Assembly (NCBI GenBank): GCA_023133275.1
Contig: JAGLWU010000009.1
Location: 1-35,777 of the forward strand
Length of the DNA stretch: 35,777 nt
Direction of reading: 5' to 3'
Source: Candidatus Moraniibacteriota bacterium
GTDB lineage: Bacteria; Patescibacteriota; Minisyncoccia; Moranbacterales; GCA-2747515
This document shows positions 1-10,298 of this stretch, piece after piece. How positions within the stretch are numbered: position 1 is the first letter of the stretch; each line of letters opens with the position of its first letter. Both the position numbers and the translations under genes were made by a program. The notes beneath the pieces were generated by a model. The model ran no database searches and was not told where the DNA came from. It saw only the letters and a program-made list of their open reading frames with translations.

Positions 1-102
1 GGGGCTTCGGGGTTTGAATTCGGGGGTTTTTAAAATTATTGTTATAATAAATTTTTCATGTTAATATTTAAGTAATACATAAAAAAATAAATTTATATAA
101 AC

Positions 103-1278
103 ATGCAGAAAAATAAAAAACGACCAAAAGTTGTAAGTCTTTTTGCTGGATGTGGAGGCTTGGATTTGGGTTTTATAAATGCTGGTTATGAAATTATTTG
201 GGCAAACGACTTTTTTCCTGAAGCTGTAGAAACTTATGAGAAAAACATAGGAAAACATATAACTTCTGATGATATTTCAAAAATTAAAAGTTCTGAAATA
301 CCTGATAATTTTGACATTTTATTAGGAGGTTTTCCATGCCAAGGCTTTTCAATTGCAAATTCAAATAGAAGCATGGAAGATGAAAGAAATTTTCTTTATA
401 GAGAGATGTTAAGAATCGTCAAAGACAAAAAACCAAAAATGTTTTTAGCTGAGAATGTTAAAGGTCTACTTTCCATGCACAAAGGTAAAGTCATAAAAAT
501 GATAGTAAAAGATTTTGAAAAAATAGGCTATAAAGTAGACTATAAATTAGTTAATTCTGCTGATTATGGAGTTCCTCAACAAAGAGAAAGGGTTATTATT
601 ATGGGAAATAAAATTAAAAAAGAAAATATTTTTCCAAAAACTACTCACAAAAATAATCATATCACAGTAAAAGACATTGTTGGAGATTTAGCAAAATTAA
701 GAACTAGAGATTCTTCATTTAAAACTAAAGGTAAAACTATATACAATCACATAGCTAGAACAAATGTTCATGATAAATTTTGGGGAAGAAAACATAAAGT
801 TGATCAACATAAAATATGTGATTATCTAAAAAAATGGAGAAATAAAAAAGGAATTTCTACTAAAAAAGTAGATGAACATTTTGGATATAAACATACAGCT
901 GGACATTGGTTCAGAAAAGATAATGGTTCTGGAAGCATCCCTAAACCAGAAGATTGGAAAAAATTAAAAAAATTATTAGGCTTTGATAATAAAAATGATA
1001 AAAAAGTAACAGAATTAGAATTAAAAGAAATAAAATTTGAACAATCCTTAAGAATAAATAATTGGAAAAGACCTAGTGACACAATTACTGCCACTGGGCC
1101 AGAAATACATCCAAACAAAAAGCGACGAATGTCTGTTAGAGAATGTGCCAGAATACAAACATTCCCAGATGATTTTATATTTTATGGAAGCTTAGGAAAT
1201 ATGTATAAACAAATAGGAAACGCTGTTCCTGTTTTATTAGCAGAAAAAATAGCAAAAACCATGAAAAATAATTTATAA
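103..1278 (+). CDS. DNA (cytosine-5-)-methyltransferase, type II R-M
   Basis: Motif I VSLFAGCGGLDLGF, motif IV GGFPCQGFS, motif VI ENVKGL, QRERV motif and C-terminal GNAVP motif are all visible in the translation. Confidence 0.95.
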   Translation: MQKNKKRPKVVSLFAGCGGLDLGFINAGYEIIWANDFFPEAVETYEKNIGKHITSDDISKIKSSEIPDNFDILLGGFPCQGFSIANSNRSMEDERNFLYREMLRIVKDKKPKMFLAENVKGLLSMHKGKVIKMIVKDFEKIGYKVDYKLVNSADYGVPQQRERVIIMGNKIKKENIFPKTTHKNNHITVKDIVGDLAKLRTRDSSFKTKGKTIYNHIARTNVHDKFWGRKHKVDQHKICDYLKKWRNKKGISTKKVDEHFGYKHTAGHWFRKDNGSGSIPKPEDWKKLKKLLGFDNKNDKKVTELELKEIKFEQSLRINNWKRPSDTITATGPEIHPNKKRRMSVRECARIQTFPDDFIFYGSLGNMYKQIGNAVPVLLAEKIAKTMKNNL

Positions 1279-1290
1279 TTTTAAAACAAT

Positions 1291-2049
1291 ATGTTATCAG
1301 ACAAACAAATTGAAAAAATCGAGGAAAAATATTTAAAAAAGTTTTTTCATTTAATGAAATATGCGGAAGATGAAATGATGATTGGTTTTCAAACTAAAGA
1401 AAAAATCAAAGATGATTGGCAGGGAAAATATGGAACTGAAATATCTAGCTTTGCTATTGGTGCTGAAAGAATTATTTATGCCTTGATGAATGGTAAAGGT
1501 ATTGGTCAACCTAATTCATGCCCAGTTGGTTCCAATATGTTTTTTGAAGTTGAAGATGCTTTTATACATATAGATTTAAAAACTGTGCAAACTAGAAATA
1601 TTGGAGATATAACTAGAAGTATTTTTGTAGGAGAAAATCAAAATAGTTACAAAGGCAAAATGATAGTAAATACAAAAAAAGGGATGGTAGAAAGAGAATA
1701 TAATCCAGCATTACCAACTTTTTACAATAAAGGCAAAGAAAATGAAAAAATCTGTCTTTCATATTTCATTACCATTTTATATGAAGATGAAAATTTAAAC
1801 ATTTTAAATATAAATATAGTTTGCATGCCTAATGGAGAGCTAGAAAAACATTACCAAACTAGAACATTGCAAGCTGGAAAAAATCCAGGCAAAACAAGAT
1901 TTAGATTTTCAGAATTACCAAATTTTGAATTGTTAGATGATCCCTCAAGTAGAATAAAAGTTATTTATTTTAATAAAAAGATGAAAGATGAATACAAAAA
2001 TAAATTGAAACTTTATGAAAATATTCATGATAAACAAAAAGATAATTAA
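1291..2049 (+). CDS. Probable type II restriction endonuclease partner of the upstream methyltransferase
   Basis: Starts 12 bp after the 5mC MTase stop; PD-(D/E)XK-like stretch EVEDAFIHIDLKTVQ; family not recognised with certainty. Confidence 0.7.
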   Translation: MLSDKQIEKIEEKYLKKFFHLMKYAEDEMMIGFQTKEKIKDDWQGKYGTEISSFAIGAERIIYALMNGKGIGQPNSCPVGSNMFFEVEDAFIHIDLKTVQTRNIGDITRSIFVGENQNSYKGKMIVNTKKGMVEREYNPALPTFYNKGKENEKICLSYFITILYEDENLNILNINIVCMPNGELEKHYQTRTLQAGKNPGKTRFRFSELPNFELLDDPSSRIKVIYFNKKMKDEYKNKLKLYENIHDKQKDN

Positions 2050-2152
2050 AGAGTATTCCTTTACAAATCCCCCAACCCATGATATAAATAAGAAACTAGT
2101 CTGATAAAATACATGCTCATAAATTTATCAATAATTAAGAAAAAACAACAAT

Positions 2153-2425
2153 ATGCCAATCAAAGATTCAGCAAAGAAATACATTAAGGTAACAGAAAAA
2201 AAGACCGAACAAAACCGAAAAACACGAGGAGCTTTCCGAAGTGCAATCAAAAACCTGATGAATGCCGTTGCAGAAAAAAACATAAAAGCAATGGATGAAT
2301 GGTTAAGTAAATCACAAAAAACTCTTGATAAAGCCGTACAAAAAAACGCACTTAAGAAAAATACTTGTGCAAGAAAAAAATCTCGATTAAACAAATTAGT
2401 TCAAAAAACAAAGCAAGAGGCTTAA
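2153..2425 (+). CDS. rpsT: 30S ribosomal protein S20
   Basis: Small basic protein with S20-type pattern (KK..R..KR..RSAIKN...A.....LDKA..KN..KKN.ARKKSRLNKLV). Confidence 0.9.
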   Translation: MPIKDSAKKYIKVTEKKTEQNRKTRGAFRSAIKNLMNAVAEKNIKAMDEWLSKSQKTLDKAVQKNALKKNTCARKKSRLNKLVQKTKQEA

Positions 2426-2440
2426 AACTAAATACTTCAT

Positions 2441-2480
2441 AAAAAAACTTCCGACTCATTTCGGAAGTTTTTTGTTTTTT
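2441..2480 (+). terminator. Intrinsic terminator after rpsT
   Basis: AACTTCCGA ... TCGGAAGTT followed by TTTTGTTTTTT. Confidence 0.85.
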
Positions 2481-2505
2481 AAAATATTTAAATTGTCATT
2501 AAAAT

Positions 2506-2676
2506 ATGTCATCCTAAAAAATTATTTTGTAACAAGGTGGAAAAATAATTTATTCAGGATCTCGGAATAAAGTTATATTTTAAATTTTCTTTAAAATTAA
2601 AGTATAGATTCCGGATAAATTATTTTCTAATTTCTCGCTATTGTTCAAAAATAAAATATATTTTCCAGAATGACAT
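2506..2676. repeat. MITE-like intergenic element with imperfect terminal inverted repeats
   Basis: ATGTCATCCTAAAAAATTATTTT at the left and reverse complement of ATGTCATTCTGGAAAATATATTTT at the right; left half resembles 35608-35672. Confidence 0.5.
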
Positions 2677-2747
2677 ACCTAAAAGAATACCAAAAATCTA
2701 ACTTTCTTTAAAAAGATAAATATCTAACTATCTATAAATCTAATCTT

Positions 2748-3704
2748 CTAAACCTTCATTACAAAAAAATCCAAAGCACTTTCAATTTTCCTTTTCCCTA
2801 ATTTAACTTCCCTATCCAAACTCAATAAAAGATGATGAGCATTCAAAAACTTTTTCGCCGATAAACCTCTAATCAACGCCAAAGATTTTTTCACCACAAA
2901 CGGATGAAGTTTAACCTCTTTCGCAATCGAATATTCGTTCGCATTATTTTGCTGTTCCATGCAACCTGAAATTTTCAAAAGCACTCGAATCTGATAAACG
3001 TACATCGAAAAAATGTAAAAAGGATCATCCCCTTTCGCCAACTGTTGTTTCAACAAAAGCATCGCTCGTTTTTTATCATTTCGAAATACCAATTCAATTG
3101 TTTGAAAAATATCCGCCTCAACTTTATTCGCCACTAATTTATGAATATCATCCAAAGTTATTTCGCCGACTGAAACATAACTTGCCAACTTATTAAGCTC
3201 AATATCAACTTTCCGCAAATCCCCGCCCGTCAAAAAAATTAATTCTTGAAGTGTTTTACTTTCAATATTCACTTTTTCCTCAATTTCACGAAGCTGTTTT
3301 TTTATCCAATCAGAAAGTTTTTTATCCTGCAATTTAGAAAATTTTTTAGAAATTTTTGCATTCTTCTTCAGCCATTTAAAAAGTCGTCCATTTTTCCGAG
3401 GTTGAATCTTTTCAGAAAAAACTAAAACATCACTCAACTCTATTTTTTTCAAAATATCTAATAAATTATTCTGATCATCCGCTTTCGTATTCGCAAAAAA
3501 ATCTTTGACGATAATTAATTTATTTTCGGTAAACAGATTTTGCTCTGAAAAATTATCAATTAAATTTTGAGAAGTTACTTCCTGATCAAATTCAAAAACA
3601 CACAATCCACTCCCCGTCGGATTTTTCGCAAGAAATTTATTTTTCAATTCTTTAACTTTTTGTTCAGCCAAAAAATCTTCTTCCCCGTAAAAAAATAGAA
3701 TCAT
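2748..3704 (-). CDS. holA: DNA polymerase III subunit delta
   Basis: HolA-like N-terminus (ILFFYGEEDFLAEQKVKELK) and C-terminal DPFYIFSMYVYQIRVLLKI...AKEVKLHPFVVKK pattern. Confidence 0.88.
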   Translation of the reverse strand: MILFFYGEEDFLAEQKVKELKNKFLAKNPTGSGLCVFEFDQEVTSQNLIDNFSEQNLFTENKLIIVKDFFANTKADDQNNLLDILKKIELSDVLVFSEKIQPRKNGRLFKWLKKNAKISKKFSKLQDKKLSDWIKKQLREIEEKVNIESKTLQELIFLTGGDLRKVDIELNKLASYVSVGEITLDDIHKLVANKVEADIFQTIELVFRNDKKRAMLLLKQQLAKGDDPFYIFSMYVYQIRVLLKISGCMEQQNNANEYSIAKEVKLHPFVVKKSLALIRGLSAKKFLNAHHLLLSLDREVKLGKRKIESALDFFVMKV

Positions 3705-3770
3705 TTGTTGCTCAATAAAAAAATTAAACTACTGATATTATAACATAATTATTTTCTTAAATTTTAATAA

Positions 3771-3799
3771 AAAAAGACAGGCTCATTACCTGTCTTTTT
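3771..3799 (-). terminator. Intrinsic terminator after DUF3048 gene
   Basis: AAAAAGACAGG...CCTGTCTTTTT hairpin with T-run on the minus strand. Confidence 0.75.
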
Positions 3800-3823
3800 A
3801 AAAAGTTACAAATTATTTTATCA

Positions 3824-5047
3824 TTATTGAACTTCTGTTCCCTCAGCCGCTTCGTCCTCCAATCGCTCAGCATATTCCTCCGCATCTTCGTAACCAACTT
3901 TTTGTCCATGAGGCAAAACATGCATCCAAATTTGTCCTGACACAAAATGTACCTCACTACCATCTTCGTAATAAAATTTAAATGGTTTATTTTGACCTTT
4001 TTCTCTCTTCCACGTTCCTTTATATTCCTGACCATTCATATAAAATTTCGCATCACCTTCAAATTTTGTGTCAAACCACGGATCTCCCAACTGCATATTT
4101 GGATATTGGTTACTTTCAACTTTTTCCTGAGGAACTCCATCCCACGGATCTAATAATCCTTCTGCAACATAATCTTTTTCTGCTAACCAACTATCACGTT
4201 TCGCAATAATTCCAATAATATTTTTCGGTGCATACTGTTCACCACTTATCATATCTTTACTCGGCTCACCTTTGTGAAATCGTTTATATGAATTTGTTTC
4301 TTTATCATACTGATATTTAATACGATAACTAGATGTATCAAATTTTACATCAACCATTCCATAATCTGGACGTTCTTCCATTGCAATTTCTCCTTGATGT
4401 TTAAATCCTTCGAAAATATTATCACCACTGTAACCCTTATCTTTTGACATTCCAATAATTCCATTCAAATCAGCGTAGGCAGAGTTTGCACTATAAAACT
4501 TGATACTTGAATCAATATATCCAGCTCGTGTTCCATCACTTGATTTTGTTCCATTTCCCACTTCTAAATTATCTGCAAATTCTTTATCCATAGCAGATTT
4601 AGCAACAATTGATTTTCCCCAAGTAACAAAAACTGCACCCAATGAATCTGCTACTGACATATGATCTATACGACCACTTCGCATTGGACCAATTTCATTT
4701 GGAACATCACATTGAAAAATTCCCATCAATCGTGGTTCATTATGCATTCGATGTGGCATTTCCAACACGAAATCTGCTTTGTCTAAATTTTTCCAATATG
4801 GTCGAGCGTCATTACTTCCACTGTACATTACTCCGAAAGATCTTTTTTGATAATTATCACACGCTAATCCTGTAATTGGACTTGCGTTTTCTGGTTTATC
4901 ATAAGGTATTGTTGCAACTACCGGTTCCGCAGGTTGTTCTTCCACTTTTATTTCTTCTTTCTTTTTACAACCGCATCCACAACCCGCTAGAGCTGTAATT
5001 AAAATTAGAGATAGTACTGATAATTTTACGTAATTTTTTGATTGCAT
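3824..5047 (-). CDS. DUF3048 domain-containing (YerB-like) lipoprotein
   Basis: Lipobox LITALAGC; ASPITGL...R.FGVMYSGSNDARP...KADFVLEMPH...IGPMRSGRIDH typical of DUF3048. Confidence 0.85.
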   Translation of the reverse strand: MQSKNYVKLSVLSLILITALAGCGCGCKKKEEIKVEEQPAEPVVATIPYDKPENASPITGLACDNYQKRSFGVMYSGSNDARPYWKNLDKADFVLEMPHRMHNEPRLMGIFQCDVPNEIGPMRSGRIDHMSVADSLGAVFVTWGKSIVAKSAMDKEFADNLEVGNGTKSSDGTRAGYIDSSIKFYSANSAYADLNGIIGMSKDKGYSGDNIFEGFKHQGEIAMEERPDYGMVDVKFDTSSYRIKYQYDKETNSYKRFHKGEPSKDMISGEQYAPKNIIGIIAKRDSWLAEKDYVAEGLLDPWDGVPQEKVESNQYPNMQLGDPWFDTKFEGDAKFYMNGQEYKGTWKREKGQNKPFKFYYEDGSEVHFVSGQIWMHVLPHGQKVGYEDAEEYAERLEDEAAEGTEVQ

Positions 5048-5193
5048 ATTTTATTTATTATGATTAAAATTAACTCTTTTTATATTAACATAGCGAGGAG
5101 GAAATGCAAGAAATTCATTTGAAATTATTTGAAATGTTTCAATAAAGTGATACACTTTAAAATAGTAAATATCATATATTTAATTTAAACGCT

Positions 5194-6183
5194 ATGAATG
5201 AAGTATTAGAAAATTCTGCAATCTTAGAAAGTCATTATTATGGAAAAAATGGTTCTGCTATAAAATATCAAACAAGAAACATTTGTTCTGATGCTACCGC
5301 AAAAATTTTAGAGGAAATGGCTAAAATTTTATTTCCAAAAGAAGATGTAAGAATTTATGTTTTACCAGCAAAAGATGGTTGTCATCAAGATAGTTTTTTA
5401 ATAAAGTTTTCAAAAAACCCAATGGCCGTGACTATATCTGGAATTTTACTAACAGCTCTTTTAGCACATCTCTCTCCCCTCACTCAATCTACAATCAAAG
5501 TAAATAATTCTCAAAATGAACTGAATGAATTAGAAATGAAACTAAAAAAAGACCTAGATAAAAACGATGTAAGGGACGCTGATAGTAAAATAGAAGCACT
5601 GATAAAAAATGATGAGATTAAAGAAAATACAGATAGACATTTTAGACAATTACAAAAAGATTCTGAAATTATTAAAGAAAAATTTATTGCCAAATCTGAA
5701 AATGAAGTTATAGCAGAAAAAACAATCGAAAGAGATGATTTCAAAAAATATATTGAATTACCAAAAGAAAATGTATCCAAAACATTCACAGCCATTCATA
5801 ATTTACGTATAGTTTCCCAAATAAATACACACGAAAATAAAAAACTCGCATAGCAAGTAAAAGACATAAAAAAAGATAAAGATCATTATTCTATTTATAT
5901 GAAAGATGAAAATTTTTATAAATCTTATTTTGAAGATACTTTACAAGTAAAAACAATTACAGCACAAGTTAATTATACAATATCCCCACAAAAAAGTGGT
6001 GATAAAAAAATAACAAGAGAAGTTGTGCTTGTTTATAAATATAATGAAACAGAAATTATAAATCTTCCCATAGACAAAAAAATTGAAACATTTCCTTTAT
6101 CAGTAACTAAAGTTGACGATAAAAACATAAAAATAATTCTAAAAAATAAAAAAGAACCTAAACAACTATCTATACAACTTTAA
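5194..6183 (+). pseudogene. Hypothetical membrane protein interrupted by one in-frame UAG at 5851-5853 (ORFs 5194-5853 and 5899-6183 are in the same frame)
   Basis: Direct translation: ...HENKKLA*QVKDIKKDKDHYSIYMKDENFYKSYF...; one hydrophobic segment (AVTISGILLTALLAHL); no further stop until 6183. Confidence 0.6.
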
Positions 6184-6215
6184 AAAATAATCTGCAATAC
6201 AACCAATCAAAAAAA

Positions 6216-6256
6216 CGTAGCAATGCTACGCTTCTACAATCTACTTTCTACTAACC
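6216..6256 (-). repeat. Dispersed hairpin repeat, family A copy 1
   Basis: Minus: GGTTAGTAGAAAGTAGATTGTAGAAGCGTAGCATTGCTACG; similar to 33124-33161. Confidence 0.55.
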
Positions 6257-6266
6257 ACTTATAAAC

Positions 6267-8921
6267 CTACAATTCCCCCCAATCAACCCCAACCGCAATA
6301 TCAACCACCAATGGCACAGAAAATTTATAAACCTCCTCCATAATTTTTCTAATATCCTCAGAAACCCTCTCCACCAAATCATCCTGAACCTCCAAAATAA
6401 CCTCATCATGAATCTGCAAAATCATCCTCGCTTCATCAGATTCAAAATTATCCTTCAAATAATCAAAAACCCCAATCATCGCCAACTTCATAATATCCGC
6501 CGCCAAACCCTGAATCGGCATATTCACCGCCATCCGCTCCCCCATCGTTCGAAGTTGAAAATTTTTTGATTGAATTTCCGGAACATTTCGTCGTCGTCCC
6601 ATTTCCGTTTCCACAAAACCATTTTCCTCAACTTCCTTTTTAGTCTGCTCAATATATTTTTTCACCTCAGGAAATTTCTCAAAATATTTTTTAATAAAAT
6701 CCTTCGCCTCTTCAACAGTAATTCCCGCCGCTCGAGAAAAACCAAAAGAACCCATTCCATAAATAAGTCCGAAATTCAATTCCTTTGCTGCACTTCGCTC
6801 AGTTTTACTAACTTCAGAAACATCCTTCCCTCGCACCGTCGCCGCTGTGAAAGAATGAATGTCCATATTATTTTTAAACGCCTGAATCAAATTTTTATCC
6901 TGACTGACATGAGCAATACATCGCAAATCAATTTGAGAATAATCCGCACTCACCAATTTAAAACCTTTCTCCGCCACAAAACCTTTTCGCAAACGTCGTC
7001 CAGTTTCCGTTCGAATCGGAATATTTTGCAAATTCGGTTCAGAGGAAGAAAGTCGTCCCGTCGCTGTAATCGCTTGATTGAAAGTAGTGTGAATCCGATT
7101 ATTAGAATCTGTTAATTTTGGCAAAGCATCAACATAAGTCGTTTTCAATTTAAACAATTCTCGATATTTTTCAATTTTCAAAGCAATCGGATGCATTTCT
7201 TTAATTTTTTCCAACTCACTGGAAGCAGTCGAAAAACCTGTTTTCGTTTTTTTAATATTAGTCGTATCAATTTTCAGTTTTTCAAAAAGAATCACTCGCA
7301 ACTGTTTCGTCGAATTAATATTAAATTCCTCGCCCGCCATTTTGTAAATATCTTTTTCTAATTTACCAATTTTTTTATTAAAATCTTTCGCAATTTCTTC
7401 AAAAATTTTGCTATCAAAAGCTACACCATTTTTTTCCATGTCGAATAAAATTTGAACAAGTGGCATTTCTAAATTTTCTAAAAGAGATTTAATATTTTTT
7501 TCCTTATTTTGCTGTTTAGCAATAGATTTAATTTCTTTGGTAAAAAAATCGTGGATTAATAAAATATCTTTCGCTTTCTGACAAACTTCTTGCTGAGCCT
7601 TTTTTTCATTTCGCAAATTTAAAGCCATTTGATTACTTTTCTTCTCAGGACTAACTACTCGCCCCGTAACTTCAAAAATCAAATCATCTAACACAATCTT
7701 CTTCCCCGTCCGACAAACGTAAGCTTCCAATAAAATATCAGAATCAATTTTTTTCAAACTCAAATCATTTTTATCAAGAATGTGTAATAAATTTTTCACA
7801 TCAAAAAAAGTTTTTTCAATTTCTTCATTTAGCAAAAATTCCTGAAAAATTTCTTTATTTTTTTTATCAAAAGGTAAATAAAAATTTTCTTTTTCCGTCG
7901 CCAAACCCAAACCGTAAAAAATAGAATCTTCCACATCCGGAAAAACACCAATCATTTTTTTAGAAAAAGATTCAACAATTTTACTAATATTAGAAGAATC
8001 TAAAATTGTAAACTGATTAGCATTTTTATTTTTCTCTTCAAACTCGCCATTGTCAGGCAATCGTTTGATCAATCGCTTAAACTCAAATTCATGAAAAATC
8101 TTCCTTGCTCCATCGAATGAAATTTGATTAACATCCGCTTTTTTCAAATCAAGCTTCACCGGAACATTTGTTAAAATAACTCCTAACTCTCGAGACAAAA
8201 AAGCTTTCTCTTTATCAGCGATTAATTTTTTCCGAACGCTCTCTTTAATATTATCTAAATTTTCGTAAATTTTTTCCAAAGTCGGATATTCTTGCAATAA
8301 AGTTAAAGCCGTTTTATCGCCAACGCCTTTTACCCCCGGAATATTATCACTCGCATCTCCTCGTAAACCTTTATACTCAATCACTTGATCTGGCAAAACA
8401 CCCATTTTATCTTTCACCATTTCTTGATCGTAAAGTAGCATATCATTAATTCCCCGCGACATAGTAAAAACTTTCACCTGATCGTCAACGAGTTGCAACG
8501 TATCTTTATCACCTGTAACAATAATCGTTTCCAAATTTTTCTCACTCGCCTGAACGGATAATGTTCCAATAATGTCATCAGCTTCAAATCCCGCTTTTTC
8601 TAAAATAGCAATGTTAAAAGCTTTCATCACATCTTTCACTAAAGTAAATTGCGGAATTAAATCTTCAGCAGTTGCTTTTCGATTTGCTTTGTAATCAGAA
8701 AATTTTTCATGCCGAAAAGTTTTTCCTGGTAAATCAAAGGTGGCGACAATGTAATCTGGTTGGAATTTTTCTAGGACGTTAAGAAAAGTTGCAGTAAATC
8801 CGTAGACGGCGTTGACTTGTAATCCACTTTGGGTGGTGAGTGGTGGAATTCCGTGAAAGGCTCGATGAACGATTGCGTTTCCGTCAAGTAAGAGTAATTT
8901 TTTTGATTTGTTTTTTATCAT
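6267..8921 (-). CDS. polA: DNA polymerase I
   Basis: N-terminal 5'-3' exonuclease (LLLDGNAIVHRAFHG, EADDIIGT, GDASDNIPGVKGVG); polymerase motifs A (LVSADYSQIDLR), B (RSAAKELNFGLIYGMG) and C (LQIHDEVILEV). Confidence 0.97.
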   Translation of the reverse strand: MIKNKSKKLLLLDGNAIVHRAFHGIPPLTTQSGLQVNAVYGFTATFLNVLEKFQPDYIVATFDLPGKTFRHEKFSDYKANRKATAEDLIPQFTLVKDVMKAFNIAILEKAGFEADDIIGTLSVQASEKNLETIIVTGDKDTLQLVDDQVKVFTMSRGINDMLLYDQEMVKDKMGVLPDQVIEYKGLRGDASDNIPGVKGVGDKTALTLLQEYPTLEKIYENLDNIKESVRKKLIADKEKAFLSRELGVILTNVPVKLDLKKADVNQISFDGARKIFHEFEFKRLIKRLPDNGEFEEKNKNANQFTILDSSNISKIVESFSKKMIGVFPDVEDSIFYGLGLATEKENFYLPFDKKNKEIFQEFLLNEEIEKTFFDVKNLLHILDKNDLSLKKIDSDILLEAYVCRTGKKIVLDDLIFEVTGRVVSPEKKSNQMALNLRNEKKAQQEVCQKAKDILLIHDFFTKEIKSIAKQQNKEKNIKSLLENLEMPLVQILFDMEKNGVAFDSKIFEEIAKDFNKKIGKLEKDIYKMAGEEFNINSTKQLRVILFEKLKIDTTNIKKTKTGFSTASSELEKIKEMHPIALKIEKYRELFKLKTTYVDALPKLTDSNNRIHTTFNQAITATGRLSSSEPNLQNIPIRTETGRRLRKGFVAEKGFKLVSADYSQIDLRCIAHVSQDKNLIQAFKNNMDIHSFTAATVRGKDVSEVSKTERSAAKELNFGLIYGMGSFGFSRAAGITVEEAKDFIKKYFEKFPEVKKYIEQTKKEVEENGFVETEMGRRRNVPEIQSKNFQLRTMGERMAVNMPIQGLAADIMKLAMIGVFDYLKDNFESDEARMILQIHDEVILEVQDDLVERVSEDIRKIMEEVYKFSVPLVVDIAVGVDWGEL

Positions 8922-8990
8922 ATTTTTTATAATTTTTTAATAATGTTTTCTTTATGTAGTATAGCGAGATTTGAAGTTTGAGGCAAAAGC

Positions 8991-9018
8991 TTGACTTATT
9001 TAAAAAGTGCTATATAAT
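8991..9018 (+). promoter_or_regulatory. Sigma70-type promoter TTGACT-N16-TATAAT
   Basis: -35 at 8991-8996, -10 at 9013-9018, upstream of the 9069 CDS. Confidence 0.75.
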
Positions 9019-9068
9019 TATTTGCAAGCTCTTTAATAATTTTAAACCTCAAAAAAAGGTGAATCAAA

Positions 9069-10220
9069 ATGAAAAACAGTTTGAAAACAATGCTACTAGT
9101 ATTGTCAGCAGTATTGCTACTGAATTCAGTAGCATTGGCAAAAAAACCTGTACGACCTGAGCCTGTTGAACCAATGACAGAAAAAACAATTATCATTCGA
9201 ACTCCTGAAAATTTCGTCTGGTGGGATGCTGCAGACACACATCTCGAACTCTTCAAGAACGAAGGTATAACAACAATCATTCTACTTGTAAAGAATGATG
9301 AAGATCTGCCCCATATGGATTCAGGGGAAGTTTTTTATGACAGCTCAATTGCCCCCAAAGCATTTGACTATCAGGAATCTAATTTGGATGCTTTGCGATA
9401 TGTAGGAGAATTTTGTAAAGCTAATGGAATTAAGCTGTATGCTTGGGTTCCACAATTCCATGATAAAGTCGTCATAATAAAGAATAATTCAGATCTCCAA
9501 ATGATATGGCTCAATCCTGATACGGAATTAGTGGAGTTTTATAATCCAAATAACGAATGGTTTGTCAATCCATCCCATCCTGAAGTTCAAAACTACCAAA
9601 GATCTATACTAGCAGAAATTGCCACTAATTACGGTCATCTGCTCACTGGCATTTATTTGGATTGGGTAAGATTCGATGATTATAATATGGATCTCAGTGA
9701 TTCTGTCCGTGCTAAATTTCAAGCATTGTACGGAATCGATCCTATTAGTATTAATTTTTCAACGGAAAATGATACGTTACTTCTTTGGAATAAATTTCGA
9801 GAAGATATAATTGCTAATTATATCATTGAATCAGCTAACCTGATCAAGAGCATTGATCCGAATTTGGAAGTGGGAATTTTTGTACTTCCAGTTGCGATGC
9901 ACGAAGTTGCCCAAGATCCATCAAGATTTGAAGACGCTATCGACTGGGTTTCTCCAATGCTTTACAATGATGATTGGGGATACCCTCAAAGCTGGATCTA
10001 TGAAACAGCCATTTCTGATATCATGGAGAATATGAGTGATGACAGTAAAATCATTCCAACTCTAGATCTTCAGGACTGTGGTGATGCTGCCCTTTGGCAA
10101 AAGATCATAGCAACAGGAATTACGAGAAAAAACTGCTTCTGGTATTGGGACTGGACGCCAGAAACACTAGATATGGCTTTTCCGCGAGTATTAGTTAGGG
10201 GAAAAAAGGAAAAGAAATAA
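9069..10220 (+). CDS. Secreted putative glycoside-hydrolase-like (GHL10/FenI-type TIM barrel) protein
   Basis: Signal peptide; NPSHPEVQNYQRSILAEIATNY..TGIYLDWVRFD and DWVSPMLYNDDWGY typical of GHL-type barrels; SD AGGTGA at 9057-9062. Confidence 0.75.
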   Translation: MKNSLKTMLLVLSAVLLLNSVALAKKPVRPEPVEPMTEKTIIIRTPENFVWWDAADTHLELFKNEGITTIILLVKNDEDLPHMDSGEVFYDSSIAPKAFDYQESNLDALRYVGEFCKANGIKLYAWVPQFHDKVVIIKNNSDLQMIWLNPDTELVEFYNPNNEWFVNPSHPEVQNYQRSILAEIATNYGHLLTGIYLDWVRFDDYNMDLSDSVRAKFQALYGIDPISINFSTENDTLLLWNKFREDIIANYIIESANLIKSIDPNLEVGIFVLPVAMHEVAQDPSRFEDAIDWVSPMLYNDDWGYPQSWIYETAISDIMENMSDDSKIIPTLDLQDCGDAALWQKIIATGITRKNCFWYWDWTPETLDMAFPRVLVRGKKEKK

Positions 10221-10262
10221 TAAAATGTTTCTTTAGCTAACTAAAATTATTAAGAGCTAATT

Positions 10263-10298
10263 AGGTTGTAATGGCAAACGCTATTACAACCTTTTTTA
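10263..10298 (+). terminator. Intrinsic terminator
   Basis: AGGTTGTAAT...ATTACAACCT followed by TTTTTATTT. Confidence 0.85.

Noticed and set aside
6570-7115. 181 aa plus-strand ORF inside polA
   Set aside because: Antisense shadow ORF of a well-conserved gene, low-complexity composition
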